Below, piece after piece: positions 8,447 through 17,251 of a stretch of 64,000 nucleotides of DNA; within the stretch, counting starts at the first letter, position 1, and each line of letters starts with the position of its first letter. The notes beneath the pieces are model-generated. The model had not been told where the DNA came from. It saw only the letters and a list, made by a program, of their open reading frames with translations, and did no database searches. The stretch is from Vibrio salilacus (GTDB lineage: Bacteria > Pseudomonadota > Gammaproteobacteria > Enterobacterales > Vibrionaceae), in NCBI RefSeq assembly GCF_002811245.1, contig NZ_NIVQ01000005.1, positions 1 through 64,000 on the forward strand, read 5' to 3'. Position numbers and translations under genes: made by a program.

Positions 8447-8986
8447 ATGTCCATGAAGAAAGTTATTGTAGCTTCACTTAATCCCGCCAAAATACGCGCA
8501 GTACAAAGTGCATTTTCTGCGAGTTTTTCGCAGCAATCGTTTGAATTTCTTGGCGTAGATGTTGCCAGTGGCGTTGCAGACCAACCTATGGGTAATGAGG
8601 AAACTCGCTTAGGGGCACTCAATCGGGTTAAAAATGCCAAGGCATTAGAGCCAAACGCCGACTTTTATGTTGGCCTAGAGGCGGGCATTGAAGGTCATAT
8701 CACCTTTGCTTGGATGGTCATAGAGTCGCACACACATCGGGGTGAATCTCGTTCGGCAAGTCTGATGTTGCCACCAATAGTATTAGAAAAGCTCCAGTTC
8801 GCCAATGAACTCGGCGATGTGATGGACCAAGTGTTTGCTACTGAGAATATTAAACAAAAGGGCGGGGCGATCGGTTTGCTTACTCATAACCGACTCACGC
8901 GCAGCTCAGTTTACCACCAAGCCCTTATTTTAGCCTTGATTCCCTTCCTCAACACAGACCACTTTCCAGCCAACCTACCACAATAA
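8447..8986 (+). CDS. yjjX: Inosine/xanthosine triphosphatase YjjX
   Basis: A 179-aa member of the NTPase family that hydrolyses ITP and XTP and so removes damaged purine nucleotides. The N-terminus VIVASLNPAKIRAVQSAF and the internal GLEAGIEG are family hallmarks. The ATG at 8447 is preceded by AAGGAAA at suitable distance. It converges with trpR, sharing a terminator hairpin, as in related vibrios. Confidence 0.92.
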   Translation: MSMKKVIVASLNPAKIRAVQSAFSASFSQQSFEFLGVDVASGVADQPMGNEETRLGALNRVKNAKALEPNADFYVGLEAGIEGHITFAWMVIESHTHRGESRSASLMLPPIVLEKLQFANELGDVMDQVFATENIKQKGGAIGLLTHNRLTRSSVYHQALILALIPFLNTDHFPANLPQ

Positions 8987-9016
8987 AAAACAGGAGGCTC
9001 AAGCCGCCTATTTTTT
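8984..9016. terminator. Shared terminator between yjjX and trpR
   Basis: The hairpin AGGAGGC-tcaa-GCCGCCT (one mismatch) has T-rich sequence on one side and A-rich on the other, so it could act on both convergent genes. It overlaps the last codons of trpR. Confidence 0.65.
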
Positions 9017-9304
9017 ATCCAGTAGTTGAGCAATTTGCTGCTTATCACTGTCGCTTTTTGATTTGAGTTCGTTAGAGCCGCGCGTAATCGTTGCAATACC
9101 GACCCCGAGCATCTGACTGATTTGACGCTGCGACAAGTCGCCCTTAAGTAGCTCGCGAAAAATGTTCACGCGCGCCACTAAAGCATCTCGCTCATCTGGG
9201 GTTAATAGCATCGTCAACAACATCTCATGCTGCTGTGACTCTGTGCTATGCTTTATCAGATCGAGGATCTGATGCCACTCTTGATACTCAGGTTGTAAAG
9301 ACAT
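9008..9304 (-). CDS. trpR: Trp operon repressor TrpR
   Basis: A 98-aa tryptophan-dependent repressor. The all-helical fold is visible, including LLTPDERDALVARVNI and the helix-turn-helix LSQRQISQMLGVGIATITRGSNELK. With bound L-tryptophan the dimer represses trp and related aromatic genes in E. coli. It follows slt by 14 nt on the same strand; the slt-trpR pairing is conserved with E. coli. It may be co-transcribed with slt. Confidence 0.96.
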   Translation of the reverse strand: MSLQPEYQEWHQILDLIKHSTESQQHEMLLTMLLTPDERDALVARVNIFRELLKGDLSQRQISQMLGVGIATITRGSNELKSKSDSDKQQIAQLLDKK

Positions 9305-9318
9305 CTATACATTGCTCG

Positions 9319-11274
9319 TTAATATTTAGTCTGCAGCTCATGCTGATTCAAAAACGCTCCATCGACACCCAATACCTCTCGATAGTAGGTTTCAAACATC
9401 AAGATATTCTGCACATAACCGCGAGTCTCTTTAAATGGAATCGACTCAATAAATGCATAAGCGTCTAATTTACCTTGGGTTCTTTCTCGCCAAGTTTTTA
9501 CTCTATTTGGCCCTGCATTATACGCAGCTAAGGCAAAAATTCGATTGTTATCATATTGCTCAAGTAAACCATTGAGGTAATGACTACCGATCTCAATATT
9601 TTTTCCTACTTCATATAAGTCGTCACTACTTTGATAACTGAGTTGGTATTTACGCGCGGTGTATTTGGCGGTTGATGGCATAATTTGCATAATGCCTCGC
9701 GCACCAACGGGTGAGCGGGCCTCAATATCTAACGCACTTTCTTGGCGAGCTAATGACATCAAGGTAATCGGATCAATGCTGTGTTTATCGGCAAAAAAGT
9801 CAAACCACCAGCGGTGTGCAACGGGGAAACGAATTTGGAGGTTATCCCACATCCGAGCTTGGATACTGGCAGTCACTGTCAGGTTATGCCACCCCATAAA
9901 AGAAGCATAAGCCGCCAACATCTCTTTTTGGTTACTACTGGCACGCCTAAGTAACCAACGCCACTCACTTTTCGCGGCTGCAATTTTATCGCGATCCACC
10001 AACTCTTCAATCCGGACTAACTCTTGATGAAATGACTGTATCTGCGATTTATCTAAACGGATCTCAGTGATCGGATATTGAATCAAGCGCTTGAGCTCTT
10101 TTGCCGCGGCAACACTGTAAAAATTGCGTTGACCGATGATGGCTTCAAGACGTTGCTGGCCAGTTACGCCTTGGCCTAGCTCCATTTCACTGCGGCCAAG
10201 CCAATACTGCCAGCGTAACTCCTGCTGGTTACTTGGTGGTAATTTAGCTATCCAATCGACGACTTGTTGCCAATCGGCAGATTGAATAGCCAAACGCACC
10301 CGACGCTCAAGCAATGCCGTACTCGCGGTATTGGCTATCTGTTTATCACGCCAGCGTGCTAATGATTCCGACTCAGTATTGATCAAACGGAAAGAGAGAT
10401 AATCAGCCAAATTCTGTCTTTGCGACGCCGAAAACTGCTGCGCTTTGACGACGGTTTCCAGTATCTGCTGTGCTTGCTCGACATCTTTACGTGCCAGCTT
10501 TTCTAATGCTAACTCAACTTGTTTTTGATTAAACGCGCTCACCGAGTGCTGCTTAGCAAAGGTAGTAACGGCGTCGGGTTTTGCAAACAGTTGCCGCATT
10601 TCGCTCGCTTGACGCTTCGCTTGCTCTGTACTGAGCTGCTTTTGCAGATAACGCATCAAACTACCGTTACGCGCTTCAAATGCCAAAAGCATACGATCCA
10701 AGACCCGTTGTTCAGTTTTTAATCCTGCCTCATCCCAAGCTGAAAACAGTGGCTCACACGCATCAGCAATACTATGACCAGACAACCATAATTGCTCAGC
10801 ACCACGATACGCTAACGCTTTATCACCGCGCTGTGAGTGCGCGTAATAATAGTGACACTGATAAGTTTCGCCACGCGGTTCTGTGGTCTGAAATTCTAGC
10901 AGCCGCGTCCAATCTTTTTGCTTTGCTAACTCGTCAATGTAAGGGGCACGAATCCGCCCCGAAAAAGGAAAACGAGCATGCTGCTCAATAAACTGTTCGA
11001 CCTGTTGTGGCGTTCGCTCACCGATGTCGACCAAAAAGCTCCGGTAATCGACATAAGGCGTTAACGGGTAATCGGCGATTTCTGATCTTAACTTTTGATA
11101 CTTTTCGACCTGTTTATCATCCAAAAGCTGTTGTGCTTGGTCGTACAAGTCTCGTTGTTGTTGTATATCAGCTGCCATGCTAATCGTGGCAAAACTGGCG
11201 CTGCAAACCATCGAAGATATAACAAGTAACGATGAAGAAATGCGATGCAGCGACTTAATAGAAATCAACGTCAT
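9319..11274 (-). CDS. slt: Soluble lytic murein transglycosylase Slt
   Basis: A periplasmic exolytic transglycosylase that cleaves MurNAc-GlcNAc bonds and releases 1,6-anhydromuropeptides. The 651-aa protein has a signal peptide (cleavage after about residue 34), a long alpha-superhelical U/L domain rich in Q and W, and a C-terminal lysozyme-like domain. That domain contains the catalytic glutamate in ARQESALDIEARSPVGARG, followed by MQIMPSTA and LAAYNAGPNRV. Its products feed the nagZ-anmK-murQ recycling genes elsewhere in this window. Confidence 0.95.
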   Translation of the reverse strand: MTLISIKSLHRISSSLLVISSMVCSASFATISMAADIQQQRDLYDQAQQLLDDKQVEKYQKLRSEIADYPLTPYVDYRSFLVDIGERTPQQVEQFIEQHARFPFSGRIRAPYIDELAKQKDWTRLLEFQTTEPRGETYQCHYYYAHSQRGDKALAYRGAEQLWLSGHSIADACEPLFSAWDEAGLKTEQRVLDRMLLAFEARNGSLMRYLQKQLSTEQAKRQASEMRQLFAKPDAVTTFAKQHSVSAFNQKQVELALEKLARKDVEQAQQILETVVKAQQFSASQRQNLADYLSFRLINTESESLARWRDKQIANTASTALLERRVRLAIQSADWQQVVDWIAKLPPSNQQELRWQYWLGRSEMELGQGVTGQQRLEAIIGQRNFYSVAAAKELKRLIQYPITEIRLDKSQIQSFHQELVRIEELVDRDKIAAAKSEWRWLLRRASSNQKEMLAAYASFMGWHNLTVTASIQARMWDNLQIRFPVAHRWWFDFFADKHSIDPITLMSLARQESALDIEARSPVGARGIMQIMPSTAKYTARKYQLSYQSSDDLYEVGKNIEIGSHYLNGLLEQYDNNRIFALAAYNAGPNRVKTWRERTQGKLDAYAFIESIPFKETRGYVQNILMFETYYREVLGVDGAFLNQHELQTKY

Positions 11275-11435
11275 ATAAGTCTCATCCTGAGATTAACAAT
11301 CTTTAATTTAGATTTCCCTATTAATGCTCATTGTAAACAGCTGTGTAAAGCAGACAGATGTAAATAATAATAAATTCACATAACTGTGACATTTCGCTAG
11401 CTACTTCCGCACCTTTGCTTATTTATTCATCACTA

Positions 11436-11465
11436 ACACACTCGAAAAATAACAGAGTGTGTTTC
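11436..11465. other. Perfect hairpin upstream of ettA
   Basis: AACACACTC, an 11-nt A-rich loop, then GAGTGTGTT. No T tract follows, so it is not a clear terminator. It lies about 75 bp before ettA in the 264-bp slt/ettA divergent region, and a possible -10 (TATAAAAT) follows at about 11491. Confidence 0.45.
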
Positions 11466-11538
11466 TCTAGTAACAAACTATGTTCAGTTAGTATAAAATA
11501 GCTTGCTACGTGAATTGACAATTTAGGAACGATCGGCG

Positions 11539-13206
11539 ATGGCTGAATACGTATATACCATGTCGCGAGTGAGCAAAATTGTGCCACCAAAGCGACAAAT
11601 CCTCAAAGACATCTCTCTAAGCTTCTTCCCTGGCGCTAAAATCGGCGTTTTGGGTCTCAACGGTTCAGGTAAATCGACTTTGCTACGCATTATGGCAGGC
11701 ATTGATACTGACATCGATGGTGAAGCACGTCCACAGCCCGGCCTTAAAGTTGGTTACCTGCCTCAGGAACCGGTACTTGATGAGTCAAAAACCGTTCGTG
11801 AAATCGTTGAAGAAGCGGTATCGGATGTGGCCGGCGCCATGAAACGTCTGGATGAAGTATACGCAGCATACGCAGAACCTGATGCAGATTTCGATGCACT
11901 GGCCAAAGAGCAAGGTGAACTCGAAGCTCTGATCCAAGCCAAAGATGGCCACAATCTGGATAACGCTCTTGAGCGTGCCGCCGACGCACTTCGTTTGCCA
12001 GAGTGGGATGCCAAGATTGAACATTTATCCGGTGGTGAACGCCGCCGTGTGGCTATCTGTCGCCTTCTACTTGAACAGCCAGACATGCTACTTCTCGACG
12101 AACCAACCAACCACTTGGATGCGGAATCAGTCGCTTGGCTAGAGCGTTTCTTGGTTGACTATGCGGGGACCGTGGTTGCGATTACTCACGACCGTTACTT
12201 CCTCGACAACGCTGCTGGTTGGATTCTTGAACTTGATCGTGGCGAAGGTATCCCTTGGCAAGGAAACTATACTTCTTGGCTTGAGCAAAAAGATGCGCGT
12301 TTACAACAAGAGTCGTCACAAGAGAAAGCTCGCCAGAAAACCATCGAGAAGGAACTTGAATGGGTACGTCAAAATCCGAAAGGTCGTCAGGCAAAATCGA
12401 AAGCACGTATGGCACGTTTTGAAGAACTACAAAGTGGCGATCACCAGAAACGTAATGAAACCAATGAACTGTTCATCCCACCAGGTGAGCGTCTTGGTGA
12501 CAAGGTTATTGAAGTTAACAATCTAACTAAATCATTCGATGGTCGTGTTTTGATTGATAATTTATCATTCAGCATGCCCAAAGGGGCGATCGTCGGTATC
12601 ATCGGTGCCAATGGTGCGGGTAAATCGACCCTATTTAAGATACTAAGCGGTACAGAGCAACCTGATGCTGGTACGATTGAGATGGGGGAAACGGTTAAAC
12701 TGGCTTCAGTTGATCAGTTCCGCGACTCTATGGATGACAGTAAAACCGTCTTCAAAGAGATTTCTGAAGATGCGGATATTATCAAGATCAACAACTTCGA
12801 GATCCCTGCTCGCGCTTACTGTTCACGCTTTAACTTTAAGGGGGCTGATCAACAAAAGATCATCGGTGAACTATCTGGTGGTGAGCGTAACCGTGTCCAT
12901 CTTGCTAAACTACTCAAGGCTGGCGGCAACGTTCTATTGCTCGATGAGCCAACCAACGATCTCGATGTCGAAACGTTACGTGCTCTTGAAGAAGCACTAC
13001 TCGAGTTTCCTGGCTGTGCCATGGTGATCTCGCACGACCGTTGGTTCCTCGATCGCATCGCGACCCACATCATCGATTACCGCGATGAAGGTCAAGTCAA
13101 CTTCTACGAAGGCAACTATACTGAGTATATGGATTGGTTGAAGAAGACCCTTGGCCCTGAAGCTGCTGAGCCGCATCGCATCAAATACAAGCGTATTACT
13201 AAATAA
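11539..13206 (+). CDS. ettA: Energy-dependent translational throttle protein EttA (ABC-F)
   Basis: An ABC-F ATPase without membrane domains. It binds the ribosomal E site and gates the first elongation step according to the ATP/ADP ratio. The 555 residues hold two ATPase domains: Walker A GLNGSGKST and GANGAGKST, signatures LSGGERRRV and LSGGERNRV, and Walker B LLLDEPTNHLD and LLLDEPTNDLD. The inter-domain linker is about residues 245-320. Length and the MAEYVYTMSRVSKIVPPKRQ start are typical of EttA rather than Uup or YheS. Monocistronic, with its own terminator. Confidence 0.96.
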   Translation: MAEYVYTMSRVSKIVPPKRQILKDISLSFFPGAKIGVLGLNGSGKSTLLRIMAGIDTDIDGEARPQPGLKVGYLPQEPVLDESKTVREIVEEAVSDVAGAMKRLDEVYAAYAEPDADFDALAKEQGELEALIQAKDGHNLDNALERAADALRLPEWDAKIEHLSGGERRRVAICRLLLEQPDMLLLDEPTNHLDAESVAWLERFLVDYAGTVVAITHDRYFLDNAAGWILELDRGEGIPWQGNYTSWLEQKDARLQQESSQEKARQKTIEKELEWVRQNPKGRQAKSKARMARFEELQSGDHQKRNETNELFIPPGERLGDKVIEVNNLTKSFDGRVLIDNLSFSMPKGAIVGIIGANGAGKSTLFKILSGTEQPDAGTIEMGETVKLASVDQFRDSMDDSKTVFKEISEDADIIKINNFEIPARAYCSRFNFKGADQQKIIGELSGGERNRVHLAKLLKAGGNVLLLDEPTNDLDVETLRALEEALLEFPGCAMVISHDRWFLDRIATHIIDYRDEGQVNFYEGNYTEYMDWLKKTLGPEAAEPHRIKYKRITK

Positions 13207-13225
13207 TATTGCTTGAAATTTGTTC

Positions 13226-13253
13226 AAAGGCCGCCATTATTAGCGGCCTTTAT
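13226..13253 (+). terminator. Terminator of ettA
   Basis: The stem AAAGGCCGC...GCGGCCTTT is followed by a short T/A run, 20 nt after the ettA stop. Confidence 0.8.
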
Positions 13254-13376
13254 TATCAAGCTCACACTGCGAATATGTTTTGCGAGTGACAAGCAAAGAA
13301 TGCGTACAACCGCGCATAGTGGCCACTTTGGTTTTGTTACTCTTATGAGTTGCAATTGCAATTAAGAGAGAAAGTT

Positions 13377-13748
13377 ATGATCGAACGTCGTCGTTTTTCG
13401 CGTATTGTTTATCAAGCAAAAGCAGTACTGACTCAAGGCTCAACTGAGGTCAACGCCTTAGTCTGTGACCTGTCGCTGCACGGTGTGTTAGCAACCAGTG
13501 AGCAATTTGGCCTATTAGACACCGATAAACAAGTCAATGTTACCTTCTCGCTTCCTGGCAGTGAAATCTCCCTCCAACTTGTAGCCAATATTGTTGGCTT
13601 ACATAACAATGTGATACGTCTGAGTATTGACCATATTGATATTGAGAGTATCGGTCACCTAAAGCGATTAATTGAATTGAATGTCGGTGATGATGAGCTG
13701 TTACACCGAGACATCGAACACTTATCTGACCTTGGTGAGTACACCTAA
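13377..13748 (+). CDS. PilZ-domain protein
   Basis: A 123-aa single-domain protein. It begins MIERRRFSRIVYQ, with the RxxxR c-di-GMP contact motif (R4/R5 to R9), and continues with DLSLHGVLA, which fits the second PilZ motif (D/N)xSxxG. A cytosolic c-di-GMP receptor that relays the signal to an unknown partner is likely. The ATG at 13377 follows AAGAGAG. It ends 10 bp before the M23 peptidase gene, so the two may be one operon. The target is not visible. Confidence 0.82.
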   Translation: MIERRRFSRIVYQAKAVLTQGSTEVNALVCDLSLHGVLATSEQFGLLDTDKQVNVTFSLPGSEISLQLVANIVGLHNNVIRLSIDHIDIESIGHLKRLIELNVGDDELLHRDIEHLSDLGEYT

Positions 13749-13758
13749 CTAATATTCT

Positions 13759-14736
13759 ATGCCGAACAAAATTACTCTTTCTATCCCTGGGAAATCAGGG
13801 AGACAGACCTTCCACGTATCGAGAAAAGCGTTCATTGTCGCCCTCAGTTTGTTCACCGTCAGTATCACGTCTGGCGTTGGCTACTTTGACTATCATTGGC
13901 AAAATAAACTTCAAGCACTTGAAGTGCAAAAAGAACAACTAGAGCAACTCTACGCCGAACAAATAGATAGCGCTCATTCACTGTCACAAGAACTCGAGCA
14001 CAAACGCAACCAGATCACCATGCTAGGTAAGCGCGTGTATGATGTTGAATCGGTACTGGGCCTTGCCGACGAAAGTTTGCCTGAAGATTTCAATCTTGAA
14101 GATCGCCTAGATGCTGCCGCCGTCGACTCTGCAGTGCGCGCAACCATGTTTCGCATGATACCCAATGATACACCGCTCAATTACCAGCGTATCTCCTCTT
14201 CCTATGGTAGAAGAACAAACCCGATTACTGGTAAACGTCATACCCATACGGGGATTGATTTGACCTGTAAGCGTGGTGAACCGATTTATGCCCCTGCGGA
14301 CGGTGTTGTAGAGACAGTTCGCCCGAGTTCAAAAGGGTTTGGCAACTTCCTTACCGTGCGGCATTCATTTGGGTTTATGAGCTCTTACGCTCATTTAGCA
14401 AAGTTTAAAGTACGCAGTGGCCAATTTGTCAGTAAAGGTGATTTGATCGCCACTTGTGGTAACTCAGGTAACTCGACGGGGCCGCATCTTCATTACGAAA
14501 TCCGATTTTTAGGCCGAGCACTCAACCCCAAATACACTATGGACTGGACACCAGAAAACTTTCATTACTTATTTGAGAAAGAAAAAAAGGTCAAGTGGGC
14601 ACCTTTAGTAAAGTTGATTGATGAGACCGTTAGGTTACAAGTAAACCTTACCAATCACCCATTCCAAGATCATTCCGTCAACACGGTGAAAAATGAAAGC
14701 GAATCGCAGCAAAGCGATACCATCACGGTGCAATAA
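13759..14736 (+). CDS. Membrane-anchored M23 (LytM) peptidase
   Basis: A 325-aa murein endopeptidase candidate. It has an N-terminal transmembrane anchor (about residues 25-45), a coiled coil (about 50-100), and a C-terminal LytM/M23 domain. The zinc and catalytic residues are all present: HTHTGIDL supplies the first His and the Asp, and HLHYEIRF supplies the HxH. It is therefore likely catalytic rather than an EnvC/NlpD-type activator. It should act in the periplasm, cleaving D-Ala-mDAP crosslinks. I do not assign it to a named Shy enzyme. Confidence 0.87.
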   Translation: MPNKITLSIPGKSGRQTFHVSRKAFIVALSLFTVSITSGVGYFDYHWQNKLQALEVQKEQLEQLYAEQIDSAHSLSQELEHKRNQITMLGKRVYDVESVLGLADESLPEDFNLEDRLDAAAVDSAVRATMFRMIPNDTPLNYQRISSSYGRRTNPITGKRHTHTGIDLTCKRGEPIYAPADGVVETVRPSSKGFGNFLTVRHSFGFMSSYAHLAKFKVRSGQFVSKGDLIATCGNSGNSTGPHLHYEIRFLGRALNPKYTMDWTPENFHYLFEKEKKVKWAPLVKLIDETVRLQVNLTNHPFQDHSVNTVKNESESQQSDTITVQ

Positions 14737-14737
14737 T

Positions 14738-14766
14738 AAAAAGAGCGACCTCAGGTCGCTCTTTTT
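14738..14766. terminator. Bidirectional terminator between the M23 gene and tyrA
   Basis: A perfect 13-bp stem, AAAAAGAGCGACC-TCA-GGTCGCTCTTTTT, lies between convergent genes. Confidence 0.88.
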
Positions 14767-14790
14767 ATGACACAACAGCCAGCTAATAAC

Positions 14791-15918
14791 CTAGCCACGA
14801 TGAATCGAATCATTGGCTTGTTTAAGTAGCTTCTGACTTTCGTCAAGAAACTGCTGAGAATAATCACCAAACCAGTCACTCACTGTCTCAAAGCTGGCAA
14901 CAAACGCTTGTTTATCTTTGCTATCGAGAATTGCTAGCGCCTCACCAAAACTGCGATGGAAGCGCTTAATCATATCAATATTCTCTTGCGACGAGAGGAT
15001 GATATCACCGTATAAATTAGGGTCTTGTGCAAACAAACGCCCAACCATCGCAAGCTCTAGACGATAAATTGGCGAGCTCAGTTGTAACAGTTTATCAATG
15101 TTAGGATTTTCACGGCTCAAATGCAGACCGTACGCGAAAGAAGTGAAATGTCGCAACGCCTGAATCAAGGTCATACCATGATCATGTTCAGCCGCATCGA
15201 TCTGACATAAACTCGCGCCCCAAATCGAAAACTGCTTCAATAGCCATTGATAATGCTCTTCTCCGCGCCCATCGCAGTACACAATCACCTGCTTAGCCAG
15301 ACTTGGCACATCTGGGCCAAACATCGGGTGTAAGCCAACAACCGGCCCCGAGTGAATCTTCATCATCGTCGCCAGCGGTTTAGACTTGACTGACGTGAGA
15401 TCACACAAAATACAATCTGGTGGCAAATTGCCAAGCTTTGCGATCACCGCTTCCGTTAAATGAATCGGTACCGTCACTACCACCATACCTGCATTGGCCA
15501 GTAATTGGTCTGCACGATGCCAATCTTGGCTACCAAGAATATTAACCTCGTATCCTGACAGAGTGAACATGCGACCAAACAAGCCACCTAGCTGACCATT
15601 ACCACCAACGATAACCACCGAACGCAACTCGGGATTAAGGCACTTAAAGCCGGAATCTTTTTCACTCGCGTAAGACTCCCGCATAGTTCGACGCAGAATG
15701 TCTTCAATCAGTTGCGGAGGCACGCCAATTTTTTCCGCCTCATGGCGACGAGAAGCAAGCATTGCCGCTTCGCGATCGGGGGCGTAAATTGGCAAACCAT
15801 GCTCACTTTTCACCTCACCAACTTGTTCAACTAATGCCAATCTTTGGGCTAACAAACTCAACATCTGTTTGTCTACTGCGTCAATCTGATCACGCAAATG
15901 GGTTAATTCTACGGCCAT
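14791..15918 (-). CDS. tyrA: Bifunctional chorismate mutase/prephenate dehydrogenase (T-protein)
   Basis: It converts chorismate via prephenate to 4-hydroxyphenylpyruvate with NAD+, the tyrosine branch. The 375-aa protein has an AroQ chorismate mutase (about 1-90, [20 protein letters not shown]) and a dehydrogenase with the nucleotide loop [14 protein letters not shown] near residue 105. It lies 22 bp downstream of aroF, forming the classic aroF-tyrA operon. Regulation should come from the TyrR boxes upstream of aroF. Confidence 0.96.
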   Translation of the reverse strand: MAVELTHLRDQIDAVDKQMLSLLAQRLALVEQVGEVKSEHGLPIYAPDREAAMLASRRHEAEKIGVPPQLIEDILRRTMRESYASEKDSGFKCLNPELRSVVIVGGNGQLGGLFGRMFTLSGYEVNILGSQDWHRADQLLANAGMVVVTVPIHLTEAVIAKLGNLPPDCILCDLTSVKSKPLATMMKIHSGPVVGLHPMFGPDVPSLAKQVIVYCDGRGEEHYQWLLKQFSIWGASLCQIDAAEHDHGMTLIQALRHFTSFAYGLHLSRENPNIDKLLQLSSPIYRLELAMVGRLFAQDPNLYGDIILSSQENIDMIKRFHRSFGEALAILDSKDKQAFVASFETVSDWFGDYSQQFLDESQKLLKQANDSIHRG

Positions 15919-15940
15919 TGATATTCCTTGTACTCTTTAC

Positions 15941-17014
15941 TTAGCCTGGTAAACGGTCTTGTAAAAATGGGACCAGCTCTTGATGAGCATGACGTAATAG
16001 TGCCTCAGTTGTATCCCAATTGATACACGCATCGGTGATAGACACACCATATTGCAATTCGTTGAGAGCGATATCAGATGACTGACTACCTTCGTTAATA
16101 TGACTCTCAATCATTAAACCAATAATCGACTTATTACCTTCACGAATTTGATGGATCACGTCTTCAGCGACCAACGGTTGACGACGGTAATCTTTGCGTG
16201 AGTTCGCATGACTGCAATCGATCATCAATGAGGCGTCTAAGCCAAATTTAGCCATATCTTGTTCGCATTCAGTGACAGAGACCGAATCGTAGTTAGTCTG
16301 TTTACCGCCACGTAAAATTACATGACCGTTGGCATTTCCCTGAGTGGTTAACAGTGCCACTTGCCCTTCGCGGTTGATGCCCATAAAGCGGTGGCTTGAA
16401 GAGGCAGCCTGCATGGCGTTAATCGCAGTGGCCAAATTGCCATCTGTGCCGTTTTTAAAGCCAATCGGCATCGAAAGGCCGCTAGCCATTTCACGGTGAG
16501 TTTGAGACTCTGTTGTACGTGCGCCGATGGCCGCCCAACTAAAGGTATCCGCTAAATATTGCGGGCTGATTGGATCAAGCGCTTCTGTTGCTAGTGGAAT
16601 TTCCATTTCAGCCAGATCAACTAAAAGCTCACGACCAACATGCAGACCATGCTCAATATCAAAGCTGCCATCTAGGTGTGGGTCATTTATTAGGCCTTTC
16701 CAACCCACCGTGGTGCGCGGTTTTTCAAAGTAAACACGCATAACAATGTACAGTTGATCGCTCAGTTGCTCAGAGAGCGCTTTTAGTCGCTTGGCGTACT
16801 CTTTTGCAGCGTCAATATCGTGAATAGAGCATGGACCACACACCACCAGCAAGCGGTGATCCTTTTTATGAATAATATCGGCAATCGTTTGACGAGATTG
16901 TTGAATAAAATGACGTGCGTTATCGCTCAGAGGTAGCTTGGCTTTCAGTTCTTCAGGCGTAATCAGAACCTGCTCATTACTAATGTTTACGTTGCTCAAT
17001 TCACTTTTTTGCAT
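15941..17014 (-). CDS. aroF: 3-deoxy-7-phosphoheptulonate synthase, tyrosine-sensitive type (AroF)
   Basis: First enzyme of the shikimate pathway: it joins phosphoenolpyruvate and erythrose 4-phosphate. It is about 357 aa and strongly E. coli AroF-like from MQKSELSNVNISNEQVLITPE onward. Conserved are CGPCSIHD, MRVYFEKPRTTVGWKG, the metal-site CSHANSRKDYRRQP and GLMIESHI. I prefer the second ATG (17014): AGG lies 8 nt upstream, whereas it is too close to the ATG at 17020. The aroF rather than aroG/aroH label rests on operon position with tyrA and the TyrR sites; actual feedback specificity was not tested. Confidence 0.93.
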   Translation of the reverse strand: MQKSELSNVNISNEQVLITPEELKAKLPLSDNARHFIQQSRQTIADIIHKKDHRLLVVCGPCSIHDIDAAKEYAKRLKALSEQLSDQLYIVMRVYFEKPRTTVGWKGLINDPHLDGSFDIEHGLHVGRELLVDLAEMEIPLATEALDPISPQYLADTFSWAAIGARTTESQTHREMASGLSMPIGFKNGTDGNLATAINAMQAASSSHRFMGINREGQVALLTTQGNANGHVILRGGKQTNYDSVSVTECEQDMAKFGLDASLMIDCSHANSRKDYRRQPLVAEDVIHQIREGNKSIIGLMIESHINEGSQSSDIALNELQYGVSITDACINWDTTEALLRHAHQELVPFLQDRLPG

Positions 17015-17102
17015 AACCATAACCTGTATAAATATGTGTACACCCAGAACTTACCATCTTGGCCCTGGCTTAATAACTATAAAATAACAGGCTAAAAAAA
17101 GA

Positions 17103-17150
17103 TTTCAAGGTGTAAATTATAAAAAACACAGGTGTAATAATTTATTTACA
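17103..17150 (-). promoter_or_regulatory. aroF promoter with two TyrR boxes
   Basis: TGTAAT-N6-TTTACA at 17133-17150 is one base from the TyrR consensus TGTAAA-N6-TTTACA. A weaker box, TGTAAA-N6-AAAACA, lies at 17111-17128 and keeps the invariant G and C. The boxes are 22 bp apart. The weak box abuts a -35 TTGAAA (17108-17103, minus strand), which is followed by TATTTT after 16 bp. The strong-plus-weak pair next to a promoter is typical of tyrosine-dependent repression. Confidence 0.77.
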
Positions 17151-17251
17151 CAAAGATATTTAACACGTTTATTATCAGAAACATGAGATACGTATGTTTT
17201 CTACAACGTTTCTTAACTAAAATAGACCTAAAGTTCGCCATTAAGATTGTT

